Positions 33,207 to 41,022 of a stretch of DNA of 50,255 nt are shown here, in pieces (the stretch's first letter is position 1; the number at the start of each line of letters is the position of its first letter). The stretch lies in contig JAGOHA010000005.1 of NCBI GenBank assembly GCA_017996395.1, forward strand, positions 14,026 through 64,280. Direction: 5' to 3'. The notes under the pieces were generated by a model. It saw only the letters and a program-made list of their open reading frames with translations. It searched no databases and was not told where the DNA came from. The DNA comes from Acidobacteriota bacterium. GTDB lineage: Bacteria; Acidobacteriota; JAAYUB01. The translations under genes and the position numbers were made by a program.

Positions 33207-35026
33207 GGCTGCTCCCGGATCGCCCCGGACGGGCAGACGGCGATGCAGTTCCCGCACTGGGCGCAGATCCGGCGGTCAATGCCTGCCTTGCCGTCGGGGG
33301 TGGCGATGATCGCCGGGCACTGGAACACGTTCATGCAGACCTTGCAGCCGGTGCAGGCGGCCGGATCGACCGTCACGGGACGTTTCACGGGCACGCCGCC
33401 CCTGGGATCGTTGAGTACGCACGGATGCCGGAAGATCAGCACGGCGACGCCGCCGTCGGGCTGCCGGGTGAATGCGTGCGCCGCCCGCAGCGCCTCGATG
33501 CACGCGTCCATCGCGTAGGGGTCGCGGATCTCCAGGAAGCGCACGCCGCAGCCCCGGACGGCCTCCTCGAGCCGGACCGGCCGGCCCGGCGTGCCGTCGA
33601 TCCGCGCGCCGGTGGAGACGGCGGGCTGCATGCCGGTCATCGCCGTCACCTCGTTGTCCAGGATGACCACGATGATCCGGCTGTCGTTGTACACCGCGTT
33701 GGCCAGCTGCGGCAGACCGGAATGCAGGAACGTCGAATCGCCGATGGTGGCCACGACGGGCTGCTCCCGGCCGTCCTGGCGGTAGGCCTGGTGGATGCCC
33801 ATGGCCAGGCCGATGGAGGCGCCCATGACCAGCACCGTGTCCACCGCCTTCATGTTGACACCGAGGGTGTAGCAGCCGATGTCCCCGGTGTAGATGCCCT
33901 TGGGCAGCGCCTTGCGGATGACGTGGAACGAGTTGCGGTGGGGGCAGGCCGGACAGAGCGTCGGCCGCCGGGCCGGCGCCGGGGCCGGGTTCTCCGGGAC
34001 CGTGATCGACACGGCGGGCCGATCGAGGAACCGGCACAGAATCTCGTCGAGCCGCTGGCCGTCGATCTCCCCTTCGGCGGGCACCCAGCCGTCGAGGCGG
34101 CCGGACACGCGGCCGCGGTCGGCGATCTGCTGTTCGATCACCGGGCCGGTCTCCTCCAGGACCAGCACCCGCTCGTGCCGGCCGATGAACGCCGCCACCG
34201 GTCCGGCGGGAAACGGAAAGGCGCAGCCCACGTGCAGCAGGGGCAACGACAGAGCGCGGCCTGCCGCCCAGTCCTGGATCATGCCGCGGAGCACCCCGCC
34301 GGCGATGATGCCGCGGGCGCCCTCGCCCGGGTCGGCCCAAATGAGCGCCCGCTCGCCCTCGACATGGGTGCGGATCGCCTCCAGCTTCCGGTTCAGTTCC
34401 CGGTGCAGCTCCAGGCGGTACTTCGGCGTGGCGGCCCACCGGTTGGGATTCTTGACGAACGCCGCCGGCGGGCAGGCGTCGATCGCAGTGTCCAGCGACA
34501 CGGTCTGGCGGGCGTGGCACACCCGCAGCGAGGGGCGCAGGATCACCGGGATCTCGAAGCGCTCCGACAGGGCCACCGCCAGCTTGGCGTAGGCGCAGGC
34601 TTCCTGCGGGGTGGCCGGGTCCAGGACCGGCACCTTGGCGAACTGGGCGAAAGCGCGCGTGTCCTGTTCGGTCTGGGAGGAATAGGGGCCGGGATCGTCG
34701 GCGCTAACGATCACGAAGCCGCCCTGGCACCCGGTGTACGCCGAACTCATGAGCGCGTCGGCGGCGACGTTGAGCCCCACCTGCTTCATGATCGTGGCGC
34801 TGCGCTTGCCAGCGTAGGAAGCCCCCAGGGCCACCTGGAAGGCGACCATCTCGTTGAGCGACCACTCGACGGCGACCTCGGCGCCCAGCTCGGAACGGAT
34901 GGCGAGAACGGCCGGGAGGATCTCGGAGCTGGGCGTGCCCGGGTACGAGGTCACCACCTGGCAGCCGCCGGTCGCCAACCCCCAGGCGACCGCCTCGTTA
35001 CCCATGAGAACGCGTTGATCCGGCAT
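33203..35026 (-). CDS. iorA: Indolepyruvate:ferredoxin oxidoreductase, alpha subunit
   Basis: 607 residues from ATG 35026 (AGGAG seven bases upstream; the frame runs to 35164 but the extension is not protein-like). N-terminal pyrimidine domain: VLMGNEAVAWGLATGGCQVVTSYPGTPSSEI. Thiamine diphosphate domain: TGDIGCYTLGVN, then TIGDSTFLHSGLPQLANAVY. The C-terminus has two cluster motifs, CTGCKVCMNVFQCP and CAQCGNCIAVCP. The enzyme oxidatively decarboxylates aryl-pyruvates made by transamination of aromatic amino acids, in the cytoplasm of anaerobes. The operon is iorA-iorB. A weak TTTGTT-17-TTTAAT (35106-35078) may be its promoter. Confidence 0.96.
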   Translation of the reverse strand: MPDQRVLMGNEAVAWGLATGGCQVVTSYPGTPSSEILPAVLAIRSELGAEVAVEWSLNEMVAFQVALGASYAGKRSATIMKQVGLNVAADALMSSAYTGCQGGFVIVSADDPGPYSSQTEQDTRAFAQFAKVPVLDPATPQEACAYAKLAVALSERFEIPVILRPSLRVCHARQTVSLDTAIDACPPAAFVKNPNRWAATPKYRLELHRELNRKLEAIRTHVEGERALIWADPGEGARGIIAGGVLRGMIQDWAAGRALSLPLLHVGCAFPFPAGPVAAFIGRHERVLVLEETGPVIEQQIADRGRVSGRLDGWVPAEGEIDGQRLDEILCRFLDRPAVSITVPENPAPAPARRPTLCPACPHRNSFHVIRKALPKGIYTGDIGCYTLGVNMKAVDTVLVMGASIGLAMGIHQAYRQDGREQPVVATIGDSTFLHSGLPQLANAVYNDSRIIVVILDNEVTAMTGMQPAVSTGARIDGTPGRPVRLEEAVRGCGVRFLEIRDPYAMDACIEALRAAHAFTRQPDGGVAVLIFRHPCVLNDPRGGVPVKRPVTVDPAACTGCKVCMNVFQCPAIIATPDGKAGIDRRICAQCGNCIAVCPSGAIREQP

Positions 35027-35114
35027 CGGTGGCTCCTGAAGGACGATCTGAAACGGTCGGGGCGCGCTGGAAATCCCATTAAAACAGAACGCTGGGCCCA
35101 AACAAAGAAAAATA

Positions 35115-35143
35115 TTGTTGCGATCCCGTCCCCCCGTTATCAT
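35115..35143 (+). promoter_or_regulatory. Promoter of the HAD-like gene
   Basis: TTGTTG (35115-35120), 17-bp spacer, TATCAT (35138-35143), 15 bases before the ATG. Confidence 0.45.
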
Positions 35144-35158
35144 ACCTGCGGATCGGCC

Positions 35159-35986
35159 ATGCACCCAGACCTGACCTCAACTTACCGGGACCTGATGCCC
35201 GGCGTCCGCAGCCGGTTGGACGCCGCCGAAATCAGGCGCCGCCTCGCCGCGGCGGACGTCGCCGTCCTGGACGTGGACGAGTGCATGATGCCCGGCTACG
35301 CCCAGATCGCCCTCGGCCACCGCCTGTTGCGGGACACGCTGGGCGCCGGTGGCCCGGCCGGGCCGCGCGTCGTCCGCGTCGGGCGGCTGATCGCGCTGGG
35401 CGTCTGCCTGTACGGCCTCAAGCTGCTGCCCGGCGACCCGGTCCGCAAGAATCTTCGCCTCCACAGCCTGTACGGGCGCGCGCTCCGGGGCATCGATCGC
35501 GCCGCGTTCCACCGGGTCATGCCGGACGTGTGGCGCAGTGTGTACCCGGAGGTCCGCCCCTGCCTGCGCCGCCTGGCCGGACGGCGGCCCATCGGCGTGA
35601 TCTCGCTGGGCCTCGACTGCCTGCTCGACGGCCTCACCGCGGCGCTGGCTGAGGGCGGGGATCCGATCCCGTTCCTCTTTCTTGAAGGGAACCGCACGGT
35701 CTGGCGGAACGACCGGTTCGCCGGCCTGGCGGCGCCGGTCCGCCACGGACCGCTGGACAAGGCGGCCGCCTTCGAGACGGCAGCGGGGCGCCAGGGCTGG
35801 CGTGCACCACTGGTGGTCGGCCACAACGCCGACGAGATGGAACTGTGCGCATTGGCCGACGCGGCGGGCGGACTCAGCGTCGGCATCGGTGCTCGTCCGG
35901 CCCACCGGGACCGGTTCCAGGTGCTGCTGCCCCGGGGGGCGTGGGGCCTGCTGGAGGAATTCCTCCGCGCCTACGATGTGGAGTGA
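35159..35986 (+). CDS. HAD-superfamily hydrolase-like protein
   Basis: 275 residues from ATG 35159; a much longer open frame upstream is the reverse of iorA. HAD motif I is VAVLDVDECM (D38, D40), motif II the serine of GVISLGLD, motif III a lysine in GPLDKAAAF and motif IV HNADEMEL, a variant of the usual GDxxxD. The acidic residues are adequate for a magnesium phosphotransferase, but the substrate is not clear. It is divergent from iorAB, with 132 bp between, and convergent with the AOR gene. Function is by fold only. Confidence 0.7.
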   Translation: MHPDLTSTYRDLMPGVRSRLDAAEIRRRLAAADVAVLDVDECMMPGYAQIALGHRLLRDTLGAGGPAGPRVVRVGRLIALGVCLYGLKLLPGDPVRKNLRLHSLYGRALRGIDRAAFHRVMPDVWRSVYPEVRPCLRRLAGRRPIGVISLGLDCLLDGLTAALAEGGDPIPFLFLEGNRTVWRNDRFAGLAAPVRHGPLDKAAAFETAAGRQGWRAPLVVGHNADEMELCALADAAGGLSVGIGARPAHRDRFQVLLPRGAWGLLEEFLRAYDVE

Positions 35987-36003
35987 GCGGTCGCGCGATC
36001 ACT

Positions 36004-36036
36004 GAAAACAAACAGGGCGGCCGGTGCGGCCGCCCT
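36004..36036 (-). terminator. Terminator of the AOR operon
   Basis: A 10-bp perfect stem (36014-36023 with 36027-36036, AGGGCGGCCG type) around a 3-base loop. Minus-strand transcripts then read GTTTGTTTTC. It may also stop the convergent HAD-like gene, though its plus side lacks a T-run. Confidence 0.75.
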
Positions 36037-36060
36037 ATGGTTGTTGCCCAGGCGTACGGG

Positions 36061-38238
36061 TCAGCGCAGATGGCGCTCCACCACGGCCAGAACCTCGGGC
36101 AGGTCCATGCCGATCTTGCGGAGATGCTCGGGCGTGGGCACGCCTTCAGGTGTCCAGCCCTTGCGTTTGTAGACGGCATCCAGCAGGTGCTGGTACTGCT
36201 CCTCGCGGTAATGGCGGAGGATTCTGAGTTTTTCCTCGCTGCTCTTGCCGGCGGGATCGACGCCCACTTTCTCGCGCAGTTGCTGATCGTACCGATCCTG
36301 CCGTGATTCATACTCCTCGACGGTGACCGGGCCCACCATCCGGAACGGCGGGATGTCGTCGCTCCGCCGGCCGCGCCCCAGGCGCATGCAGAGGACTTTC
36401 TGGAAGTTGTACACCCGCTCCGATTGCAGGATGAGCTCCTTCTTGTCGAGGTTCCCGCCGGTGATGGCGTTGTAGATGTCGACGTAGTTCTGGACATGCT
36501 CCGGCACCTTGGCCGGTTCGTCGGTCTGGGCGTTGTTGGCGGGTTCCACGTCGTTCCAGGGCAGCTTGCACAGGCCCTGCAGCCCGAACCAGGTCCGGAA
36601 CATGGGGAAGTAGTGGAGCGCCTCCGCCTTGTCGGTGAAGGTGGGGATCTGGTTGTTGACCATATCCATGAAGATCAGCCAGGCCTCGTCATGCTGCGGG
36701 CCCTTGAGCGCCATGCTGTAACCGCCCTGCTGGGCCAGCGATTCCTTGGACACGTACTGGGAGTATTCGAGGCCCTTGCACTCGCAGCCGATATCCTGCA
36801 TGAGCTGGGGATCGGCATCGAAATGATCGATGAAGTACTCCTTCATCTTGCGGGTACCCAGTCCGGCGATGAGACCGAACCCTTCGCCCCGGGCGATCTG
36901 GTGCATCATTTCCAGCGCGTCCCGCCAGTTTCCCCAGGTGAAATCCAGGCCGCCCGTGCGCTCGGCGTTGAGCACGCCTTTCTCCCAGCATTCCATGATG
37001 AAGGCGGTCATCGTGCCGAAGGAGATGGTGTCCAGGCCGTAGGTGTCGCAGTAGAAGTTGATTTCGAGAACGGCGCGGGGGTCGAAGATGCCGACGTTGG
37101 AGCCGCAGCCGCCCACGGTCTCGTACTCGGGGCCGTCGACGGTGACGCGATGTCCCTTGTAAGGGCCGGTCAGCAGCTCGAAGCCGTCCGCCGCCTTGGC
37201 GCAGGCCATGGTGCAGCCGAACCAGCAGCCGTCGGGCAGCCCGTGGGTGACAAAATCATAGAAGGCGTGCGAATTGATCTTGGGTGTATCGGCGTGCCGG
37301 CCGAACTTGAAGTTGTGCGTGGGCAGCAGGTCGTACTCGTCCATGATCTCGACGAGGTGGGCGGTGCCGATCTGGCGCATCCGGCACTGCTGGTCGTCCA
37401 GGGCGATGATCTCCTTGTGGAGCTTCAGCCCGGTGCGCTGGAGCGTGTCCAGGTCGGCGGGATCGTTGGACTTGCCCGACAGGCCCGAATACTTGACCAC
37501 GACCGCCTTGATCTTCTTGTCGCGGAGCACCGTGCCGATGCCGCCGCGGCCGGCCTGCTTGAGCCGCGCCACCTTGCGGCGCCGGTCATAGAAGGAGAAG
37601 TTCAGGCACCCGATCAGGGCGTGCTCGGCGCCGCGGCCGGCGCTCACCGCCGAGATGTGCATTTTCTCCAGATCGTTGTCGGCAAACAGCTCCACCATCT
37701 GCTCGGCCAGGATGTGGCTGTCCACCGCTTCAGCAGGGGCCTCGAAGATCTGAATCAGCCCCTGGTTGCCGTCGATGTACACGATGACGTCGCGCTCGGC
37801 CTTGCCCTGGATCTCGAGGGCGTCGAAACCGGAGAACTTCAGGTAGGGGCCGAAATAGCCGCCCACGTTGCTGTCGATGGGAATGTCGGTGAGCGGGGAG
37901 ATGGACACCACCAGCGATTTTCCCGAACCCGGGTAGTTGGTGTTGCCGCAGATGGGCCCCATGGAGATGTTGATCTCGTTCTCGGGATCGTTCCAGCGCG
38001 TGGTGTCGGAGATGGCGTCCCAAAGCAGCTTCAGGCCGAAACCCTTGCCCCCGGTGAATTTCTGCTTCATCTCCTCGGAAACCGGTTTTTCCCGGATCTC
38101 GTTCGACGAGACGTTCACATACAGCGTGCGCATGTTATAGCCGCGCACCACCGGCCGGAGCTCGTAGCGGAATTCCTTGAGCAGAACGTGCCGGGCCTTC
38201 AGGGCATCGACGTCGGTGTGGATCTTGGTGTTGTTCAT
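36061..38238 (-). CDS. aor: Tungsten-type aldehyde:ferredoxin oxidoreductase (AOR family)
   Basis: 725 residues from ATG 38238. N-terminal AOR domain: TGGKGFGLKLLWD, NISMGPICGNTNYPGSGKSLV, DSNVGGYFGPYLKFSGFDALEIQG and GRGGIGTVLRDKKIKAV bind the bis-pterin cofactor. The cluster-binding region is CWFGCTMAC (C338, C342, C346), a CxxxCxxxC spacing where well-known AORs have CxxCxxxC; C557 (LQGLCKLPW) may be the fourth ligand. The C-terminal helical domains are complete. The enzyme oxidises aldehydes to acids or runs in reverse with ferredoxin. GAGGAG at the end of the polyferredoxin gene (5-bp gap) is its Shine-Dalgarno. The substrate is unknown. Confidence 0.92.
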   Translation of the reverse strand: MNNTKIHTDVDALKARHVLLKEFRYELRPVVRGYNMRTLYVNVSSNEIREKPVSEEMKQKFTGGKGFGLKLLWDAISDTTRWNDPENEINISMGPICGNTNYPGSGKSLVVSISPLTDIPIDSNVGGYFGPYLKFSGFDALEIQGKAERDVIVYIDGNQGLIQIFEAPAEAVDSHILAEQMVELFADNDLEKMHISAVSAGRGAEHALIGCLNFSFYDRRRKVARLKQAGRGGIGTVLRDKKIKAVVVKYSGLSGKSNDPADLDTLQRTGLKLHKEIIALDDQQCRMRQIGTAHLVEIMDEYDLLPTHNFKFGRHADTPKINSHAFYDFVTHGLPDGCWFGCTMACAKAADGFELLTGPYKGHRVTVDGPEYETVGGCGSNVGIFDPRAVLEINFYCDTYGLDTISFGTMTAFIMECWEKGVLNAERTGGLDFTWGNWRDALEMMHQIARGEGFGLIAGLGTRKMKEYFIDHFDADPQLMQDIGCECKGLEYSQYVSKESLAQQGGYSMALKGPQHDEAWLIFMDMVNNQIPTFTDKAEALHYFPMFRTWFGLQGLCKLPWNDVEPANNAQTDEPAKVPEHVQNYVDIYNAITGGNLDKKELILQSERVYNFQKVLCMRLGRGRRSDDIPPFRMVGPVTVEEYESRQDRYDQQLREKVGVDPAGKSSEEKLRILRHYREEQYQHLLDAVYKRKGWTPEGVPTPEHLRKIGMDLPEVLAVVERHLR

Positions 38239-38243
38239 CGTTG

Positions 38244-38636
38244 CTACTCCTCGGTCACGATCTCGATCGCCTGAGTGGGGCAGCCCTTGACACAGACGCC
38301 GCATGCCACGCACTTGAAGGGATTCAACACGCCGTCACACCGCCGCATGGCGTCGATGGGACAAACGGCCACGCAGGCGAAACAGCTGATGCACAGCTTC
38401 TTGTTGATCATCACCACGCCCTGCTTGTTGATGGTGATGGCCTGGGTGGGGCATTCATCGACGCATTTGCGGTATTGCTGGTCGCAGACCACCAGGTGGA
38501 ACCCCCCGTCGGGCTTCTCGATAACCTGGATAGCCGACTTGGCGGGGTCGTCCTCTTTGAAGAACGCCAGGGAACAGGCCGTCATGCACTGGTTGCAGCC
38601 GATGCATTTTTCGTCATAGGTTTTGAGATACTTCAT
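38244..38636 (-). CDS. AOR-associated polyferredoxin
   Basis: 130 residues with cysteine motifs for four [4Fe-4S] clusters: CIGCNQCMTAC, then C...C..CVDECP, CISCFACVAVCP and CVACGVCVKGCP. Proteins of this kind sit next to AOR-type genes and move electrons between the tungsten enzyme and other carriers. It is the first gene of the two-gene operon, with AOR 5 bp downstream. GGAGG lies about ten bases before the ATG. Its promoter is near-consensus. Confidence 0.92.
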   Translation of the reverse strand: MKYLKTYDEKCIGCNQCMTACSLAFFKEDDPAKSAIQVIEKPDGGFHLVVCDQQYRKCVDECPTQAITINKQGVVMINKKLCISCFACVAVCPIDAMRRCDGVLNPFKCVACGVCVKGCPTQAIEIVTEE

Positions 38637-38668
38637 GGGGGCGAAACCTCCATTTTTAGTGGCACTTC

Positions 38669-38697
38669 ATATTATCGACCAAGGTGTAATAAGTCAA
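38669..38697 (-). promoter_or_regulatory. Sigma-70-type promoter of the polyferredoxin-aor operon
   Basis: On the minus strand, TTGACT (38692-38697), 17-bp spacer, TAATAT (38669-38674), 32 bases before the ATG. Confidence 0.68.
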
Positions 38698-38712
38698 CGG
38701 GATTTCCGCCTC

Positions 38713-38742
38713 TTGCGCCCGCCTTCGGCCGGCGGTTATAAT
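38713..38742 (+). promoter_or_regulatory. Sigma-70-type promoter of the ThiS/MoaD-like gene
   Basis: TTGCGC (38713-38718), 18-bp spacer, perfect TATAAT (38737-38742). It is divergent from the polyferredoxin promoter; their -35 elements are 15 bp apart. Confidence 0.55.
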
Positions 38743-38772
38743 CACGGTGACAGGACGAGCGAGAGGTGTGGC

Positions 38773-38976
38773 ATGCGGCTGGTCATCAATAACCGGGACA
38801 CCGATCTGGCGGGCAGCCAGCTCACCGTGCGCCAGATGTTGCAGCAGATGAAGTTCACCTTCCCGATGATCTTCGTCCGGGTCAACGGCGAGGTGATCCG
38901 GAAAGACCAGTACGACTCGTTCGTGATCCGCGATGGGGACCGCGTGGACGCCATCCACCTGATGGGCGGAGGATAG
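38773..38976 (+). CDS. ThiS/MoaD-like sulphur-carrier protein
   Basis: 67 residues with the beta-grasp fold. VRVNGEVIRKDQYDSFVIRDGDRVDAIHLMGGG carries the VNGxxV and DGDxVxxxxxxxGG features and a C-terminal Gly-Gly for thiocarboxylation. Members donate sulphur in thiamine, molybdopterin or tungstopterin synthesis. Divergent from AOR with only 136 bp between, so a supply role for the tungsten cofactor is likely. ATG 38773 has GAGAGGTG upstream; the longer open frame passes through the promoter and was rejected. Confidence 0.85.
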   Translation: MRLVINNRDTDLAGSQLTVRQMLQQMKFTFPMIFVRVNGEVIRKDQYDSFVIRDGDRVDAIHLMGGG

Positions 38977-38991
38977 GGCGGTTGCCCGGGA

Positions 38992-39009
38992 CGGCCGGTC
39001 CTCCGGCCG
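38992..39009. terminator. Possible hairpin terminator after the ThiS/MoaD-like gene
   Basis: CGGCCGG (38992-38998), TCCT loop, CCGGCCG (39003-39009). It is stable, but no T-run follows on either strand. It lies between two convergent genes. Confidence 0.35.
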
Positions 39010-39031
39010 CCCCCGCCCGTGTCGCAGCATT

Positions 39032-40846
39032 TCAGGGCCGGCCGCCCGCCGCGGGCGGGAAGCGGACCGGCTGACCATTCCGCTCCAGGCACTCCCGGAC
39101 ATCGAGGATGGAGATGCCGGCCGCCAGCACCTGGCGCAGGCAGTCTTCGGGAAGCTTGCCGGTCAGATTCTGCCGGACGGCGTCCCGCTGCGCGCCCTGG
39201 GCCGCCAGGCCCAGATTGTGGCTGAGGCGTTCGATCTTCTCGTCGTCCAGACCCTGGCTGATGGCGATGGCCATGTTGTCGGTTGACAGGCCGGCCTGGA
39301 TCCAGAACCGGATCAGGTGGTCGGCGCGGTCCACCGCGTTCGGCTCCGGCCGGGAGCGGAAATCCTGCGGCAGGCAGGGCGTGAGGCGGTGCGCGTCCGC
39401 GGCGGCCCGGACCGATGCCGGACAATCGGGCAGGCCGGTGACGGCGTCATAGAATCGCAGGGCCCGGTCACGCTCGCCGGCGACATCCCACAGCTGCCCC
39501 GCCAGGAGCAGGCCGTCGGCCCAGGCCGGGGCGGGCAGCGTCGCGCGGAGCGCTTCCGGGCGGTCGGCGAAGTCACGGATCGCGGCCTGCGCGTCAGCCG
39601 GCCGGTTGGCGCCGGCCAGAACCCGGGCCAGCATGAGCCGGCCCAGGGGCGACAGGTCGGTGCGCGGCTCCAGCATCCGCACACCATCGGCGTAGAGGCC
39701 GGGTGCCAGGATCTCGTCCCGGAAGTTTCCCCAGACCGAGAACTCGCTCACGGTGAGTTGCTTCAGCCCCGCCGCCCACCGGGACCACAGCTCCGCCAGC
39801 GGGGCGCCGAAGCAGGCGGGAAAGTCCTCTTCAAGGCCCTGGCCGCGTTTCCAGAATTCCAGATACTTCTCCCAGCCGACCTGATCCACCAGGAACGCTG
39901 TGAAGGAGCATACCAGATCGAACACCCACGGATTGTTCCGGTAGCAGTCGATCCGCTCCAGCTCGGCCAGCGTCGGCAGGTCCCGGGCCTGGACGATCCG
40001 GGCGGCCGGTTGATGCCACCGCTCCGGTTGCTCCCGCCGGTTGAGGTATTCGGTGAGACCTTCGGTGATCAGAAACGACGGGTAGTTGCGCCGGTTGATC
40101 CGCCAGACCAGCAGGTGCATGAACTCGTGGCGCAGGCGGGCCTCCGGCCACCCGTGGATGACCTGCTCTTCGAGCACGATGAAGGTGTGGGGGGCGTCGG
40201 GTTGCAAACGGCGGAACAGGGTCTCGTCGGGATAATAGTAGAAATGGATTTGGAGATCCTGAGGCAGTTTGTGTTCACGACAGAAGGTTTGAACGAGGAC
40301 TGTGTACTCCCGCTGGAGTCGATCCACCGCCGGCTCGATGTCGGCCTGCGCCGGATAATGAAAGACGATTTGGGGGGTCGTCCGCGTCCGCCAGCCGGCG
40401 AGTTCCTTCTCCAACAAAATCTTGGCGGACAGTTCCTCGATCTGACGCAGTTGCGCCACGGGCAGTCGCGGCAGCCGGCGTGCCTGGGTGAGCCAGCGAA
40501 GCGCGGCCTGGTGGTTGCCGAACTGGTAGTCGATCAAACCCAGCATGATGAATGTCCGGGCCAGGACCGGCGCGGTGACGGCACCCTGGAGGGATTGATT
40601 GAGGATCGTATACGCCTGCATGTAGTCGCGTTTCTCGAACAGGACCACGCCCAGCGCGTAGTACGACGCGGGGCCCGGCTCCCGTTCCGCCCACTGCGTG
40701 GCCAGCGCCTCCGCCTCCGCCACCCGGCGTTCCCGGATCAGCTGGATGATTTGGTCGCCGAGGCTGTTGTCCGTCCCCGCCTGTTGGGCCATGCCGGCGG
40801 TGGCGAGAACCGCCATCAGCATTCCGATCCCGACCAGTCGCACCAT
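39032..40846 (-). CDS. Secreted TPR protein with a gluzincin-like protease domain
   Basis: 604 residues. A signal sequence (1-20, ATAGMAQ) is followed by TPR-like helices (about 28-150). A zinc-protease domain follows with HEFMH (H240, E241, H244) and a glutamate 18 residues later (E262 in ITEGLTEYL), the gluzincin pattern of peptidase MA-like proteins. The C-terminal half is helical, with repeats that may be more TPR-like units. GGAGG lies six bases before the ATG. It starts from an extended -10. The target is unknown; no partner gene is coupled to it. Confidence 0.8.
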   Translation of the reverse strand: MVRLVGIGMLMAVLATAGMAQQAGTDNSLGDQIIQLIRERRVAEAEALATQWAEREPGPASYYALGVVLFEKRDYMQAYTILNQSLQGAVTAPVLARTFIMLGLIDYQFGNHQAALRWLTQARRLPRLPVAQLRQIEELSAKILLEKELAGWRTRTTPQIVFHYPAQADIEPAVDRLQREYTVLVQTFCREHKLPQDLQIHFYYYPDETLFRRLQPDAPHTFIVLEEQVIHGWPEARLRHEFMHLLVWRINRRNYPSFLITEGLTEYLNRREQPERWHQPAARIVQARDLPTLAELERIDCYRNNPWVFDLVCSFTAFLVDQVGWEKYLEFWKRGQGLEEDFPACFGAPLAELWSRWAAGLKQLTVSEFSVWGNFRDEILAPGLYADGVRMLEPRTDLSPLGRLMLARVLAGANRPADAQAAIRDFADRPEALRATLPAPAWADGLLLAGQLWDVAGERDRALRFYDAVTGLPDCPASVRAAADAHRLTPCLPQDFRSRPEPNAVDRADHLIRFWIQAGLSTDNMAIAISQGLDDEKIERLSHNLGLAAQGAQRDAVRQNLTGKLPEDCLRQVLAAGISILDVRECLERNGQPVRFPPAAGGRP

Positions 40847-40876
40847 GCGGCACCTCCATGATCTTAAAAAGGAGGC

Positions 40877-40885
40877 AGTATAGCA
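40877..40885 (-). promoter_or_regulatory. Extended -10 promoter of the TPR-protease gene
   Basis: TGC-TATACT on the minus strand, about 30 bases before the ATG, with no -35. It shares GTGCTATACTG with the promoter at 16055. Confidence 0.5.
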
Positions 40886-40952
40886 CAGGCCCGGCGGCTG
40901 CGGACGGTAGAGTTCGCGGGGGGTTGGAACCGACGGCAGGCATCACTAGGCA

Positions 40953-40981
40953 TTGATTTGTCGAAGATGTTCCGTTAAAAT
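40953..40981 (+). promoter_or_regulatory. Sigma-70-type promoter of the radical SAM gene
   Basis: TTGATT (40953-40958), 17-bp spacer, TAAAAT (40976-40981), 41 bases before the ATG at 41023. Confidence 0.6.
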
Positions 40982-41022
40982 GGCGCCTAAATTTTTGTCG
41001 GCTCTCGTCGCGAGCATCCACC

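Noticed and set aside
33425..35986. 853-codon plus-strand open frame
   Set aside because: Its first 578 codons are the reverse of iorA, with low-complexity composition. Only the last 275 codons (from 35159) form a real protein.
36424..38274. 616-codon plus-strand open frame opposite aor
   Set aside because: Antisense shadow of a full AOR gene; no domain and no credible start site.
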